From positions 119,814,501-119,878,500 of the forward strand of contig NC_060211.1 of the NCBI RefSeq assembly GCF_021130785.1: DNA of 64,000 nucleotides. Reading direction: 5' to 3'. Below are positions 35,850 to 48,320 of the stretch, one piece after another (position 1 is the stretch's first letter; each line of letters opens with the position of its first letter). The translations under genes were made by a program, and so were the position numbers. The notes beneath the pieces were generated by a model, which did not search any database, was not told where the DNA came from, and saw only the letters and a list, made by a program, of their open reading frames with translations. Origin of the DNA: Homalodisca vitripennis (Eukaryota; Arthropoda; Insecta; Hemiptera; Cicadellidae).

Positions 35850-38091
35850 CAATATTAATAATTATGGCAAAGGTTCTCGGCAAACTAAAAAAAACCCTAT
35901 ACATATACCTAAACTTTACGATTAAGTTACACGATTTTAAAATAATTAAGTGACACCTACATTTATTTTCCTTGGGAGCCTTGGGGGGTGTGTTCTATTA
36001 ATGGATCGATCGCTAACATGGTCATTTTGGCTATATTTTAAACGCTTTTATAATAAACAAGTCTACAATTAAATAAACTTTCAGATAATATTCTATCTTG
36101 TTGATATTCTTGATTTTGTCGCTTAAAAATTGAGTATAAAAGTAACAACATCATTATAAACTATGAAATATAACAAATAACAACGTAAATATATCTATGA
36201 AATATAAATATATCTATAGAATATAACACTAATAAAGGTAAAAATCTGCAAGATAACAATAACTATGTAAATATTACGATAACAAACAACATTTATAGGT
36301 GGAGCGCTGAATACTCAACTATCGCCCATTATGGAGGGGTTTGACCTTACACTACGAAGACTAGTGCAAAATAAGATACACCAACTATTCTCCTAATTTT
36401 CTTACAAGAATTTCGTAAGAAATTAATTCACTAAAGCCACTTTAGTACTGGCAACTGTGCAAAAGAAGGCATCATGTTATTGACAAATTTCCGTGAGCCA
36501 TTTGAACGGGTTTGATAATTATAATTTTTATAATATAAAATTGATAAATAATAATGATAAATAAAGTTAAACGCGGATTTTGATAATTCCTTTTCATCCT
36601 AAAACCAATTAAAAATTGTGAGCAGGCTAATTTGGGAGTTTCCGGAATAGTCTTATAAAGTCCGTGCCGAATATCCAACAATAATGTACTAATTCTTACT
36701 CTACGCCCCTTGCCAATAATCTAACGTTATAGAAAATTACATTGTTAAACATTTTAGTTCTTTCTCGCCAGCTGTAACTCATCAAGTACCTATTACTTTT
36801 ATGGTAAACTAACGCGGTAAATTAGTTATTATTTTGCTCAGTACCCTTTATTCAATTTTACAATTAATCCTAACAACTATTAAGTAGGTAAGAAATAAAA
36901 AATCTTAATTCTAAATCGTGTTTTCTATAATCTAAAGAAGGGTTCACGTTTAGCGTTAAAAGTAGCAAGTTTTGAAATGGCGTGACAATAAGTAATAAGA
37001 TCTGACTTTCTCCGAAAATGAAGCGTTGCAAACAATTTGCGTTCCTTAACCAGAAATAAAATATTGAACTACGTCAAATCCGTATTATTATTCGTTTCTA
37101 TCAGTTTTGGGAAGAAGGTAATAAAATAATTCCGTGCCAGGTCAAGCTAACCCTCCTAGTGATAAGACCTTTATTTACGATCCAATTAAGTTATCATTAA
37201 GTGGTGATATATTAAATTTAACTAAGGAATTGCGTACCACAGCTTTATATGAGTCTTTTAAAACTTATGTCGCTTTTAGATAACTGTAAATAATAAGGTG
37301 AAACAATTAATTTTAAATTTATTTATTTCTGAATTGTATTTCTATCGAATTGGCGAACATTACACTAAATTGCATTGCATTATTAAAATTACCTACTGTC
37401 TATACCCATTCAAATCAATGATGTAACTAAGACTAAAAATACAAATCGTACATACCTTTCCGATCCCGTTAGGTTAGCCGGTCATCCTGAGATAAACGCT
37501 GTCTTAATGCACTTATTTAAATAGTGTACTATTTGGTGAACACAAACCATTATCTGTTACCTTGCAACCAAGAATAAGTGCAAATTTTGCTTTAAAAATA
37601 TAATTTTCAAGACCCTAATTAGACGATTAACTGTTTGCAAAAAACAAATTCTTAGATGAAATAAACTTTAAAATAATTGGTTTAATACTCAAGCAGTGAT
37701 CTTTGAAAAGAATAGAATACATAACAATGGTACCCCAATAATATTTATTGAAGCTTTCCCTATATAAGAAGTGTGAAAGTTGTTTTGTTTTATAGTTAAT
37801 CCCCACACAAAGGCAATACAATATTATTTAAATCCTCTTTTTGTTATGAATTAAGCTTTCAGGGCTCCGACAAATTATGGCTATCTTTAAAATAGAAGAA
37901 AAAACTACTCAACAATCTCAGCGAGACATTACGACGGTTTTTATAATGACTTTTGCACGATAAATTTTGAATATAGATGAAAACAAGTGAAAATTTTAAA
38001 TCCGGTTATATGACTCGTTAAATTATTCGGAATAATGCTGGCTAGAATATAATTAAAAATAGAAACTTTGCCAATATTTAATTCTTAAAAT
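35850..38091 (-). other. Long leader of the LTR retrotransposon
   Basis: About 2.2 kb between the primer-binding-like site and the SGNH-like frame. It is AT-rich with no supported coding signal on either strand. The minus frames 36472-36681 and 37627-37821 have no recognisable domain. It is longer than a typical Gypsy leader and could contain nested inserts. Confidence 0.4.
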
Positions 38092-38102
38092 GCCTGCTAC
38101 CA
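38092..38102 (-). promoter_or_regulatory. Candidate primer-binding site (initiator-Met tRNA type)
   Basis: Four bases inside the 5' LTR the minus strand reads TGGTAGCAGGC. The first nine bases fit the complement of the 3' end of animal initiator methionine tRNA, known to end in CTGCTACCA. With one deleted base the match would run further. The position and the starting TGG are those expected of a PBS. Confidence 0.6.
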
Positions 38103-38106
38103 TTAA

Positions 38107-38666
38107 TGTAACGAAGGTAGTTTAGAACCATAATTGTTAAAACCTATTTTCGTTAGTGGTCAACCACGTGGTGATCCTAACACCAAACCAAATTTTATTC
38201 CCCCCAAAGGCCCGGATCGGTCATTATGCTGGGACACTCCTCTAGCCAGCTTCGATTTAGAATTCCAGATTAATATTACCCCATAATTAAAACCCCTACA
38301 AATTAAAACACAGATTGACCCTCGATACCCGAACCATGCTGCCCGTATTTCCCGATCCCCACAACCCTCACGATCCCCCGTCTAGCCTGTCTAGCCCGCC
38401 ATAATTTATTTGGCACCTAAATTGTAATAAAAATATGTATCGAGACTTAATTTAATCTACGTCCAACTCACGGATACCCGTCCAGTCTCCAACGTCCGTC
38501 AGCGTACACGTCCGCTCACTCCTCCACCACAAGTGCGTACTCGACCAAACCCGTTCACCGATAATCGCCCTGATTGTGCTCCGTTCCGATCCTCGGTCAA
38601 AGGTCGCCCCGGTTAGCTCCTGCACAACTGACCGACCCGATTACCGTGGCGGGGTTACATGCCACA
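38107..38666 (-). repeat. 5' LTR (minus-strand element)
   Basis: It begins TGTAACGAAGGTAGTT and ends TTACATGCCACA, followed by target duplication TAAG. As the 5' LTR it should hold the element's promoter; no clear TATA box was identified. Confidence 0.95.
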
Positions 38667-38670
38667 TAAG

Positions 38671-39733
38671 TAATATTACATCTCTATGGTATTCTAATTA
38701 CATATAAATGTTATTTGAAGGCGTATTATGTCAAGCGGTAGTATTAGATCATATTAGGTATACTATCAAAACAATCCTTGCCTGTGGAAAGTTCTTTCTT
38801 TTTTACTCATGAAACCTGACACTGTGGAATAGCTCGCTTTTGCCGCAACCATCGTTAAATTCGTTACTAAACTGTTTATAAACTCGTAAATATATTTAAA
38901 ATCTTATGATTTGTATTCTAATAGTTGTGCTTTATGTGGAAAACTGTTTCCCTAAGAATAATAACAACACAAAGTTCTCCATTCGAGGCACACTGCTATT
39001 TGGTAGAGTATATATGAGTTTCAAACATCCGTCACAGAGTAATTGCAGTAAACCACATCGACAGACCACCCTGTCGGGATCGAACATTATTTTACACCTT
39101 AATAATTTAGAATTTCTGTTTATTATAATAAACAGATGTACTTTAATTTTCATATCAGCTGAAAAAGAGGAACAAGCATCCCTGACTAAGGTTGGAAATA
39201 TTATTTCGTACTTAGCCTTTACAAAATAATAATAATAATAAATATTTACTTTTAATTCATTTAAATAAAGTTTGTATAAGAAAAACAAAACTTCATTTTA
39301 TAACAAAACATATGCAAATCACATATTATTGAATTTAGTTTTGTGTGATAGTTATATTTAATAGTGTACAAAAGGTGAGGTATATATCTAAAGTTTAATA
39401 TAAAAATTGGACGTAGATTATATTCCACTACTAGAAACTATATGTTACAATCTAACTATAATAAAGTTACTTCTGTGGATAATAAGCTTGTGATTATTAA
39501 TTTCAAAAATATTTGGGTCCAGAAACTGGATTTTATTAAGTAGTTTATACTCCAATCCGTTACTGTCTGTTTATTACCCAGACGCGGTAAATTACTACTA
39601 ATTATAATTAGCATGTATAGTATATTATACTCTACTAATGGTAACTATCTGTTACTGTGTAATTACTATATAGACCCAGAATAGTATCACTATTTATAAT
39701 AATCTAGTGATTATTCACTTCACAAATATTTGG

Positions 39734-39774
<41 letters not shown>

Positions 39775-39777
39775 TAC

Positions 39778-39825
<48 letters not shown>

Positions 39826-41930
39826 TAAAAATACAGAGACGGAAATTAAATCTTATACGTGATTAACATCGTTCTGACTATGCAAATAAGAAATCTATTA
39901 TGCATTAAAACCTTTGAACACTAAAGAACGGATGTTAAGAATATTCTTAAAAATATTTGGGTCCACAAGCTGGTTTTTATTCAATCACTTACAAGTAATT
40001 ATAATTATATTGTGGCTATTTAATTCAAAAGTATTTGGGACTATAAACAGGATTTTATCGAGATTATAATGTTCTATATAATTTCTCATGTATTTATATG
40101 CACAAGAAAGAGAATAAATATAAAATCTAATATAGACTGTTTTGTAAACCTATGTACAATTTAAATTTCTATACAAGAATTCTATGGTAAGAAACTTGCT
40201 TCATGACTGATCGGGAAATTATTGAAACTAGCAAACCGATTTTGACTGTAAGTGACCGTCTATACCCTTTATTGACGATTTATCCTTTTTTATAATATCA
40301 CTTTACATTGAATACCACATAATTTAGTAATAAAATAATACAATTATAATAAAAAGGCTTCTTGACATTATCAGAAAAGTAAGGGCTTAAAAATTACACA
40401 AAGTACGAGTAGTTCAATAAATTGGAAGAATTAACAGAAATTCAAAGGTACACGTTTTATTCTGAAACAGAATAAACTACTGTACGTGGATTTATTCCGT
40501 TGGAATAATATTTCACATTGACTATATAACTATTGACATTTAAAAGCAATGATCGTTTGCGAAATCAAAAAGAGCGTCTATTCACTGAAGCTGCTCATTA
40601 CATGGATCGTACTTTTCATGCTGAACATTCAAGAGGTACTCAATATGCCTCAGTAGGTGGACCTTTTCAAACGATGTTTACAAATTCTCAGCTTATACGA
40701 GTCCACGTAAAACTGAGTATCGATGTTAATATCAAACCGATTCTTTTACATCTCAATACAATATTTAATATATGCTGTTCTACTATAATTGAAGTTCTTT
40801 TACATTATAGATAAATAATAAAATTAAGAAACTATTATCGTCATTAGTGGGCGCTATATATTGCCATTATTTCATATGTATATTTTCAACCTCATTAATT
40901 GTTCAAGTATTTTTCAATTACAAAGACGGATTGGACACTTGAATAAAAATATCTTTTACACACACTCTTTATTTTAAAATGATAATTATTTATTTTCGCT
41001 TCTGTGTTTCATTAAAACAACTAATCTTGGTGTTCAATCTTATTTCCATGAGATATAACCCTGATTTTCCATAAACTTGTTTTCATTTTTCAATGTTGAA
41101 TATTTTCATATTAATGGGCAGTCTTTGTTATAGTATTTATTGTGCAATGCATATAAAAACACTTGTGAATAGATTTATAAGAAACTCAATCTAAAATTAC
41201 ATATATAGATAAAATAATTGATTGGTTAAGAATTAATATTTAAAAGGTAGTGGTACATTTGTACGAATAAACTGAAATTAAAGATGTAGAATTCTCAAAT
41301 AAATAATATTATTTTAATGTAACAACTGCTTGTCATATTTAAATAATAATTCTAATTTATAATGGCTCTATTAACATATATAGTGTGTATACAGAAAAAA
41401 AACTTGAGATAGAGCCAGAATCAGTGTTTATCTCATTACCGAACATATTTCTAAACATATACAGTACATATTTCAAAACATAAGTTGTTATTAGTGTTTG
41501 TGTTGATATTATATTATTGTTAATGTGTGCTATGTCCTGATCATAGCCTTTTTTACAGACAGTACTAAGTAGCCTGATTTTAGGGTGGCTGCGGATTTGC
41601 GCAATATTCTTTTGATTGTAACACGGGACAATACAGTAATAAACCTGATATAATTTAAAACTACTATATTTAATTTCTGTTAAGTTACATAAATAATGTA
41701 GCTCAAATTAGTAGGTTATTTAACTCATAACGTCCTCTTTAATGTTTTTGGAATACTTACTGGATAGTGTATTGTACCATTTTTAAATCTACATTGGTTT
41801 ATTTTCTTAAAACTAAAACTTGAATTAAATGAAAATTTTGAGAACGAAATATTGGGATTTAATTTTAAATTAGATTGTGAAAAGTCAGGGTAAAAACGAA
41901 CATGTAATCCTTTGGCAAGTTAGTACTGGT
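38671..41930. other. AT-rich non-coding stretch with (TA)n
   Basis: No gene recognised. It contains a long interrupted (TA)n tract at about 39735-39820. Phrases of the type AATATTTGGGTCCA recur near 39507, 39725 and 39955, hinting at an old diverged repeat. Open frames 38906-39229 and 40533-40814 have no recognisable domain. Confidence 0.45.
39735..39820. repeat. Interrupted (TA)n microsatellite
   Basis: Alternating TA with CATA interruptions over about 85 bases. Confidence 0.92.
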
Positions 41931-42023
41931 AGTTATAAATTGTTAGGGAGGCGGTTGACTGCCATGAATTGATTAGGACTTGTCTTGTTACGGCTATTTC
42001 TCTCCTTGATTGATACAGCTGGA

Positions 42024-42082
42024 CCAATGGGAAAAAACCGCGGATGTCCAGCAGAATTGCTTGGAGGGAGGAAGTATATAAG
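42024..42082 (+). promoter_or_regulatory. Pol II promoter-like CCAAT and TATA boxes
   Basis: CCAAT at 42024-42028 is followed by TATATAAG at 42075-42082, so transcription would start near 42105. The surrounding 130 bases are clearly more GC-rich than the flanks. Confidence 0.5.
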
Positions 42083-42182
42083 CGCCAACTCATAATTTTC
42101 GCCCTTCTTTTGGTAATTTTCGTGAATTAAGTGCATTACAGTGCGCCGTGTTTCTAAATTTTTTTTCGCGAGGGATTTTGAG

Positions 42183-42265
42183 GTAAGCACTAAATATATT
42201 GTACGTTTTATTGAAATAGTCTTCCTGATCTGATATTAAATTAATTTTGTTGTGTTTTTTTATAG
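42183..42265 (+). other. Candidate 83-nt spliceosomal intron in a leader
   Basis: The donor AG|GTAAGC at 42181-42188 matches the consensus. A pyrimidine-rich tract ending TTTTTTTATAG|G (acceptor AG 42264-42265) follows at a spacing common for insect introns. With the TATA box upstream it implies a spliced transcript starting near 42105. No coding frame follows, so the product, if any, is a non-coding or transposon leader RNA. Confidence 0.4.
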
Positions 42266-44083
42266 GAAAAATAAATTCATAGAAACTACAGAGCAATCTG
42301 AATAATTAATTCTCGATGAACAATAGAGCACAATAGAATCATACAAGTTACATTTGGTTCATACTTGCAAGAAAAGTGAATTAAAGTTGAACTTTGTTAA
42401 TAACTTTAATTGAAATTTGGAAAAGTAGTAATTTAATAATATTTAATTGGAACTGTTTTATTGTGAATTATTGATTGGTAATTAATTGAACATTAATTAT
42501 TGTTTGAGAGAGTTGTATCTGATTTGTAAAGACTTGAAAGTTAAGGTTCAACTAGTGGAAAGAGAAGTTTAAATTTTTATTTTTTAATTGTGAGTGTACT
42601 TAAAAGTGAAAATTTTTATTTTTGTTATTTCCAAGTGGTATTTGATTTTTATTTTAAAACTTTATTATTTTATTTTGGAAGAGAGCTCTGATTTTTAGTT
42701 TGATATATTGGATTAATATTTTTATTTCTTGCCAAAGGAACTTTTAAATTTATCAAACAGTTTGTCAATACTTTGTGGAAAATAGAGTGATGAAAATTCT
42801 GAAACGTTGAACTTATTAATTTTGCTAGTTTAAAATAAATCCATTATTATTATATTGTACCTGTGATTTTTATTTTAGACAAACCAGATAATATTTAATA
42901 GTTAAAAACATTTAGTAATAAATTGTACTGAATATTCACTGGGAGCTTACTAATCAAAAAATATTTTATATCGTCTTGGATGTCTCATTGATAATTTAAA
43001 TATTAATATTCTGGAATATTAGTACCTGCAATCCAAGCCGTATCAAAAGAAAAAATTACAAAATAAAGAACAATAATTTTAAACCGCTTATTTTATATAA
43101 ATTATAAAATTGGTACATATGTAATATTTAAAATTGCTCCGCACCATTGGATATTTGAAGTGCCAGTTTGAAAGTTCAGGTGGTGATATCGGTTGTTGGT
43201 TTTGAAATTACTTTTTCATTTTAAATTCATAGCGGTTTGAAAAAAAACTGCCGAAATACAGAACTTGTTTTTTTGATATCCTCACGTGAAAGTACGAGCA
43301 CTAAAAGTAGGAAATGAGTTAATTTTATAATCAAGGTCAAACAAAATAGACTTCAATGTAAATTGTGAAATTATTTACGTTTTTACGTGATTTATCGCTA
43401 CATGGTTTGGCATGATTTTAATAATTTATGACATAAGGAAATTAAATTTTGTATTAATAAAAACATCTGCATCTCTGAAATTTGAAATATTTTAAATACT
43501 GTTAAACTTGTATTGTCAGCTTATTTTATTTTAATCTGATTGGGAAATGGCCTATATTTGCTTCCATCAAATTGCTTTATACAAATTATATTTATATTCT
43601 TTCTGTTTATAGGGAAGTTATCTTATAGAACTGCTGATAAAAAAGCAGAGTTTTTAATTTTTTTAACAAATTAAAGTGAGTTCTTAGTCTGTCGAATGTT
43701 TTATTAATTTCGATCAGGAAATTTAATTAAAATTTATTTTTTTTTGTATATAGAAATACAAAGATGGTAAACTTTGGTATATTTATCTATATTGTTATTA
43801 GAAAAGTACAACTTACAGTAAAATTTGTAAACATTTATCTTCTTGTCTCAAAATGGTTATGTATAATATTGTTAACAGTCGATAGCTTTCAATAAGCATA
43901 CGAACAGCAAAACAATGTTAAATATATTTAGGTTTTAATCTATTATAATTCCCGCATGCACAATTGTTGAGTAAATAAAATTGTGTTGCTGGTGCAAATT
44001 CGAGGCCCAAGAGGACTTCAATAACCAAATACTTAACGCAGACTTCTTACTGAGATTAATAACTACAACTATCCAACATAAAT

Positions 44084-46870
44084 CCATTAGTAAATCACTA
44101 TTTTACACCAATAGTAGTTTTTATATTGACCGCAAGATCGCATTCTTAACACTGTTATAGTAAAAAGTCTATGTTCCATATTTTGTGTGATAGTGGGGTT
44201 TGAAGAAGCTGTCGTATATAAATCTACACCACAGCTAAAGGATGGCATGAAAATCTGGATGATACGATGTTTTATTAATAACATTCAGGATCTTTAAACT
44301 ATTACTGTGAAGTATAATTTTAAGAAAGCTAAAACTCTTCTTCAAACTTCTTTTTAGGTAAATAATTACATTGATTTAAGAAATTTACACGCGTTTGATA
44401 TACATGCTTCAAATATGGTGATCTATAACCAACAAGCTCGATGAAATTTACACAAATCTAAGTTACTAATGAACACTATTTTTTCACTGACGATCATGTT
44501 AACATTATCAAGACTAGGAAGAGTCATTAATAATGAAGCCGAATAAAAGTCAAACGTATATTTTATTAGTAAACTCGAAACTCCAGTTTTCCTCTCTTTA
44601 AAACTATCAATGTTGTTGTTTAAATATGAGTAACACCAGGGATCCGTTAATGCAGACTCGTGTTCCATTTGTACGGCTTAGTGCTCGAGTACATTTGGAG
44701 AGCTGTCATGGACCAGCTGTAACAACTTTGTACGCTTTCTGTAAACTATGGCACAAGGTCAATAATCTATATTGGGCTGTTTTAATAACTCAACTAACTA
44801 CAATTAACTTAGAATATAAAAGTATAAACGTAATACAGTTTACATTATTAAAATTACCATTATAAGTTTTATTGCAGGAGGTGCACGTGCTTTTGAATTT
44901 AACAGCATTAGATTAAATTTAAATTTTGTAGCATTTAAATAAATGCTACCATTTAAGATGGAAACTAACAGATATATTAGTAAGTACAAACTAGGTTAAA
45001 ATAATTATGGGTTTAATTATGTGTTAGGTTAGTTATTTACCTGAAGAAGAGATCATATTGCAGATCTCGAAACGTAGTGTTTCAGATTTTTTGTTTCACT
45101 GAACGATCGTAAGTGTCCGGAAAAAATCCTATTTCCTTCATAATCCCTCTAGCGTCAAAAATAAACTTTAAATGAAGGCCACCAATATAATAGTTTGCAG
45201 TTGCCCGGTTGAGAAACATAATTATGAATGTTTTTACAATAGTAACAAATCTTATAAATTAAGAACATAATAATATTTGTTGTAAAAATGCTAAAATTGA
45301 ATGTTTTTTGGAATACTTAACACTATCTTGACAGATTTTTAATTTTCATAATTTAAAAAGTATAAAATTTTTTAAACCTTCTAAACATATATTAAGCTTT
45401 AAATAGTAACTAGTAGCAACAAATTGTAAGTTTAAGATTAGTAAGTAATTCATCAAAACTTGAAATATCGCTTTATTTAATTACTATAAAAGTAAATATT
45501 GAAATGTTCCATAATTCCATTAGCTGTTAACATTTATAAGTATCCAAAATATTTGAAAATTAATTTCACTTCATAGAAATATGTTAAGAAATTAAAAGTC
45601 ATAAACGACAAAAACTCCGATTCTATAAGCAATCTACTAAAAACACTCGATATTACTTTAGAATGAACTAGTGTACTTATTAAAATTAAATGAGTTATTA
45701 TTTGGAAATCACGTGGAGTAGAGAAGAGTGGTGTGAAAGGAGTAGCAGAAACAGAAGTAATAGTAGGATTAATCATTTGACTCCTTCCCTTCCTCGCCTT
45801 CGCTATTTTATCGGTGGTGGAAAGATTGGTTTCTAATACGGCCATTGATTCCGATGAATTGTAACATACTGGAGAGTTATTTAAATCTTAACAAAAATTA
45901 CTTCAAATTTTTGAGTTTATTTCTCACAAGACGTCTAGTCTTTTCTTCTCCCTAGCATTATTTATTTGACTTTCTTTTCAAAAAACTAAAACATCTGCAC
46001 GATGTTAGGATACATATACAACTCTTCAATCAATCCCAAGTTCACTGTTAAGATGTGGTTTAAAGTTAATCTAAGTTGTAACCACTCTACAGTTAAACTC
46101 GCGTGAATTGTTTAAAACTTTCCAGAGCTTTTACGACTCTCAATGCGAGATTCCAGTATTTTATAATTAAATACTATGTGGATACTTCGTTCTTTAACCA
46201 ACAATATCACGATAACAATGAATATGAAACATACAGTACGATTAGTTGACATTGTCTGGTTGATAATACACTGTAGTGTTACAGTGGAACTGAGATTTAT
46301 TGCCTGATGATTTTTCGTTATCTCTTTCAAGAGGCACAACTGAGGGTCACATGGCCATTTCTAACATTTAACCTCCCTTAATATGATACTATATCTACAA
46401 TATGTGAATTCAAAACCACATGTGTGTGTGATTAAAACTGGTCTATTATATTCGTAAATACCAATAAAGAGTAAATTAAAATAAATGATATATTATCATT
46501 ATCATTCAGTCCTACACTATTCATATACGCAGTAAACTCTACTTGCCAATCAGCACAGTTTCTCCGGCCATCCACTCTGAAGATTTTTTATTACCAACTT
46601 GAACCGTACTCGGCTTTCCTCTGCTGTTATTTGTGGTGGATGGATGTTCAAAGAACGGTAAGCGGTTACTATGAATGATGTGGAGCATACACAAGAAATG
46701 TAATATAAGACATAAGCAATAATGGTGATTCTATGCGAGTTTTTTATTGATCATTAACTTCTCATTACGTAATACATTTCAAAATAACTTATAAAATTTA
46801 CTATCTCAAAAAATACAAACACAAATATTCCTCAAGTCAGATCATTTTAAAATATCTGATTTGTAAATGA
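44084..46870. other. AT-rich non-coding stretch with one unassigned frame
   Basis: It contains a dispersed-repeat copy at 45041-45172. The minus-strand frame 45534-45845 starts MAVLETNLSTTDKIAKARKG, and its first 60 or so residues have a less biased composition than the rest. No domain was recognised and it is not called a gene. Confidence 0.4.
45041..45172 (+). repeat. Dispersed repeat copy with CTGAAGA...GAAAC core
   Basis: CTGAAGA, a hairpin GAGATC-ATATTGCA-GATCTC, then GAAACG, followed by TTTCACTGAACGATCG, GTGTCCGG and CTATTTCCTTCATAATCC. The first part matches 17035-17068, and the tail matches 17080-17120 and 18571-18648. The family is unnamed here. The core resembles the catalytic core of a hammerhead ribozyme, but helix I cannot be formed from the flanks. 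Confidence 0.55.
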
Positions 46871-46874
46871 TATA

Positions 46875-47851
46875 TCCCACTAATATAAATGCGAAAGTTT
46901 GAATGTTGGGATATTTGGATGTTACGAGGTTTGTCCTCGAATCACGCTGAAACTGCTATACGGATTGTGCTGATATTTGGAACATGTACAGCTTTTGGTC
47001 TGAATTAATATTTAGAGTGCTTGTTACTACCTATAACACATTAATTTCACCAAATAAAGTCGAATTCAAATTAAAAAATTTGATTGTTTACATTCGAATG
47101 TTATGATAAGAAAAGAAACGTATTTTGACAGCTGTTGACAGCTATAATTCGACAAACTTTCTGAAACATCTGTTTACATTTGAATTTTATCAATAATAAG
47201 CAAACAGTGCTTGATCGGTAGTGTAATTCAGATAGTAAATACAACATAATATATAAATATTACTCCAGATTGCGCCAGTGACAAATTAAAATCATCTAAT
47301 GCATTAATACTGTTATAAAACTAACCTTAATGAACAAATTTATGAATGTTTCCACATAAGTTAGGCTTCCTTGAAATTATGTTATTTCCTGATATCCTGA
47401 TATCCTCGTACATTTTAACAATGGCTAATTATTGGAAAAACAGAGAAATGAATACTAACATGCCTCAACGATTCATTGTTTCCCTGGCTACAGTCCAAAA
47501 AACAAGTGTAACGCAAAACTGTAATAACGATTATTTTGGAAAGGTGCAAAAACCTTAATAAGAATTTCCCTCTTATACCGAAAGTACATAGTAAGTAGGT
47601 AGGACTCTCCCTTAGTCGTAATAGGCTTTTCAATCCTACTTATGTGTGTATTCTCTTCATCAGGACAAGGTAAACTCAACTATGTCAACACGATTTTGAC
47701 CAAAGTAGATTTCCGAGAACTAGATAATTGAACGTATATAAAATTTGATCGAGGCAATATGGCAAGCTAAACTGTGACATAGTACGTAAGTGAATTTAAA
47801 TGGTCTTAAGTAGGCACTATTTAACAGAAGTAGGCATCTCAGGCCTATTAA

Positions 47852-47907
<56 letters not shown>

Positions 47908-48320
47908 TCTACGTCAGAACAACAAGGCAAACTCTACTATATTATTGGAAATATCTTAGACCTGAAATATATGACAAGGACTGGAAAAATACGCTTTTTG
48001 ACCGAAGTAAGTTTCCGAGACCTGTGTAATCTGAGATTTGTGTTTTCTTGATCGGGATGACAAGGCAGATTCAGCTGTGACGTTATGCATATCATTAATT
48101 TGAACCAGAAATGCTCCTACATGTGCCAAACATGATATAATAATTAAGTTAAACTCTGATACTATTTACCGCGAACTTAAATAATATCTACCTGATGTAT
48201 GCCTACTTACGTTTTAAATTTTGTATAGGACTTCCATCATATTACCTCATAATTGCTTTTACTAAGTAATATAAGGACTTTGGTTCTAAGATTGCGTGCG
48301 AATTCGCGGGTAACAGCTAG
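46875..48320 (+). mobile_element. Non-autonomous Helitron
   Basis: The 5' end is A|TCCCACTAATATAAATGCGA, the start typical of insect Helitrons (TC after A). The 3' end is GCGGGTAACAGCTAG|T, ending CTAG before T, so insertion was between A and T with no target duplication. A short palindrome (GCGAATTCGC, 48298-48307) precedes the end, as the subterminal Helitron hairpin does. The 1,446-bp body encodes no Rep/helicase and contains a (TA)n tract at 47853-47906. Confidence 0.78.
47853..47906. repeat. (TA)n microsatellite inside the Helitron
   Basis: Uninterrupted TA alternation of 54 bases. Confidence 0.95.

Larger units (their letters stand above)
27977..38666 (-). mobile_element. Complete Ty3/Gypsy-type LTR retrotransposon
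   Basis: Two direct repeats of about 560 bp (27977-28537 and 38107-38666), both starting TG and ending CA, enclose 9.6 kb. The 4-bp sequence TAAG lies immediately outside both ends (27973-27976 and 38667-38670) as a target-site duplication. On the minus strand the order is 5' LTR, a primer-site-like sequence, a leader with an SGNH-like frame, gag, protease, reverse transcriptase, RNase H, integrase, an unassigned 1.6 kb, the polypurine tract and the 3' LTR. Placing integrase after RNase H identifies the Ty3/Gypsy order. All coding parts are broken. By eye the LTRs differ by roughly a dozen substitutions plus several 1-2 base indels, so the insertion is fairly recent. Confidence 0.95.
41942..44078 (+). 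other. Promoter-bearing segment, possible solo LTR
   Basis: The segment opens TGTTAGGGAGGCGG and closes ATCCAACA, giving TGTT/AACA ends. TAAAT lies immediately outside both ends (41937-41941 and 44079-44083), as a 5-bp target duplication would. A GC-richer start with CCAAT and TATA boxes and several downstream AATAAA signals would suit an LTR. The ends were found by searching for a duplication after noticing the promoter, so chance agreement in AT-rich DNA is possible. The 2.1 kb length is unusually long for an LTR. Confidence 0.3.

Noticed and set aside
41942..42882. Shorter solo-LTR model ending at ACA 42882
   Set aside because: An AATAAA and a terminal CA are present, but no target duplication matches the left flank. 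The longer model ending at 44078 fits better, though it is still uncertain.
45534..45845. 103-residue minus-strand frame starting MAVLETNL
   Set aside because: No recognisable domain, and the second half becomes hydrophobic AT-driven sequence. It may be chance.
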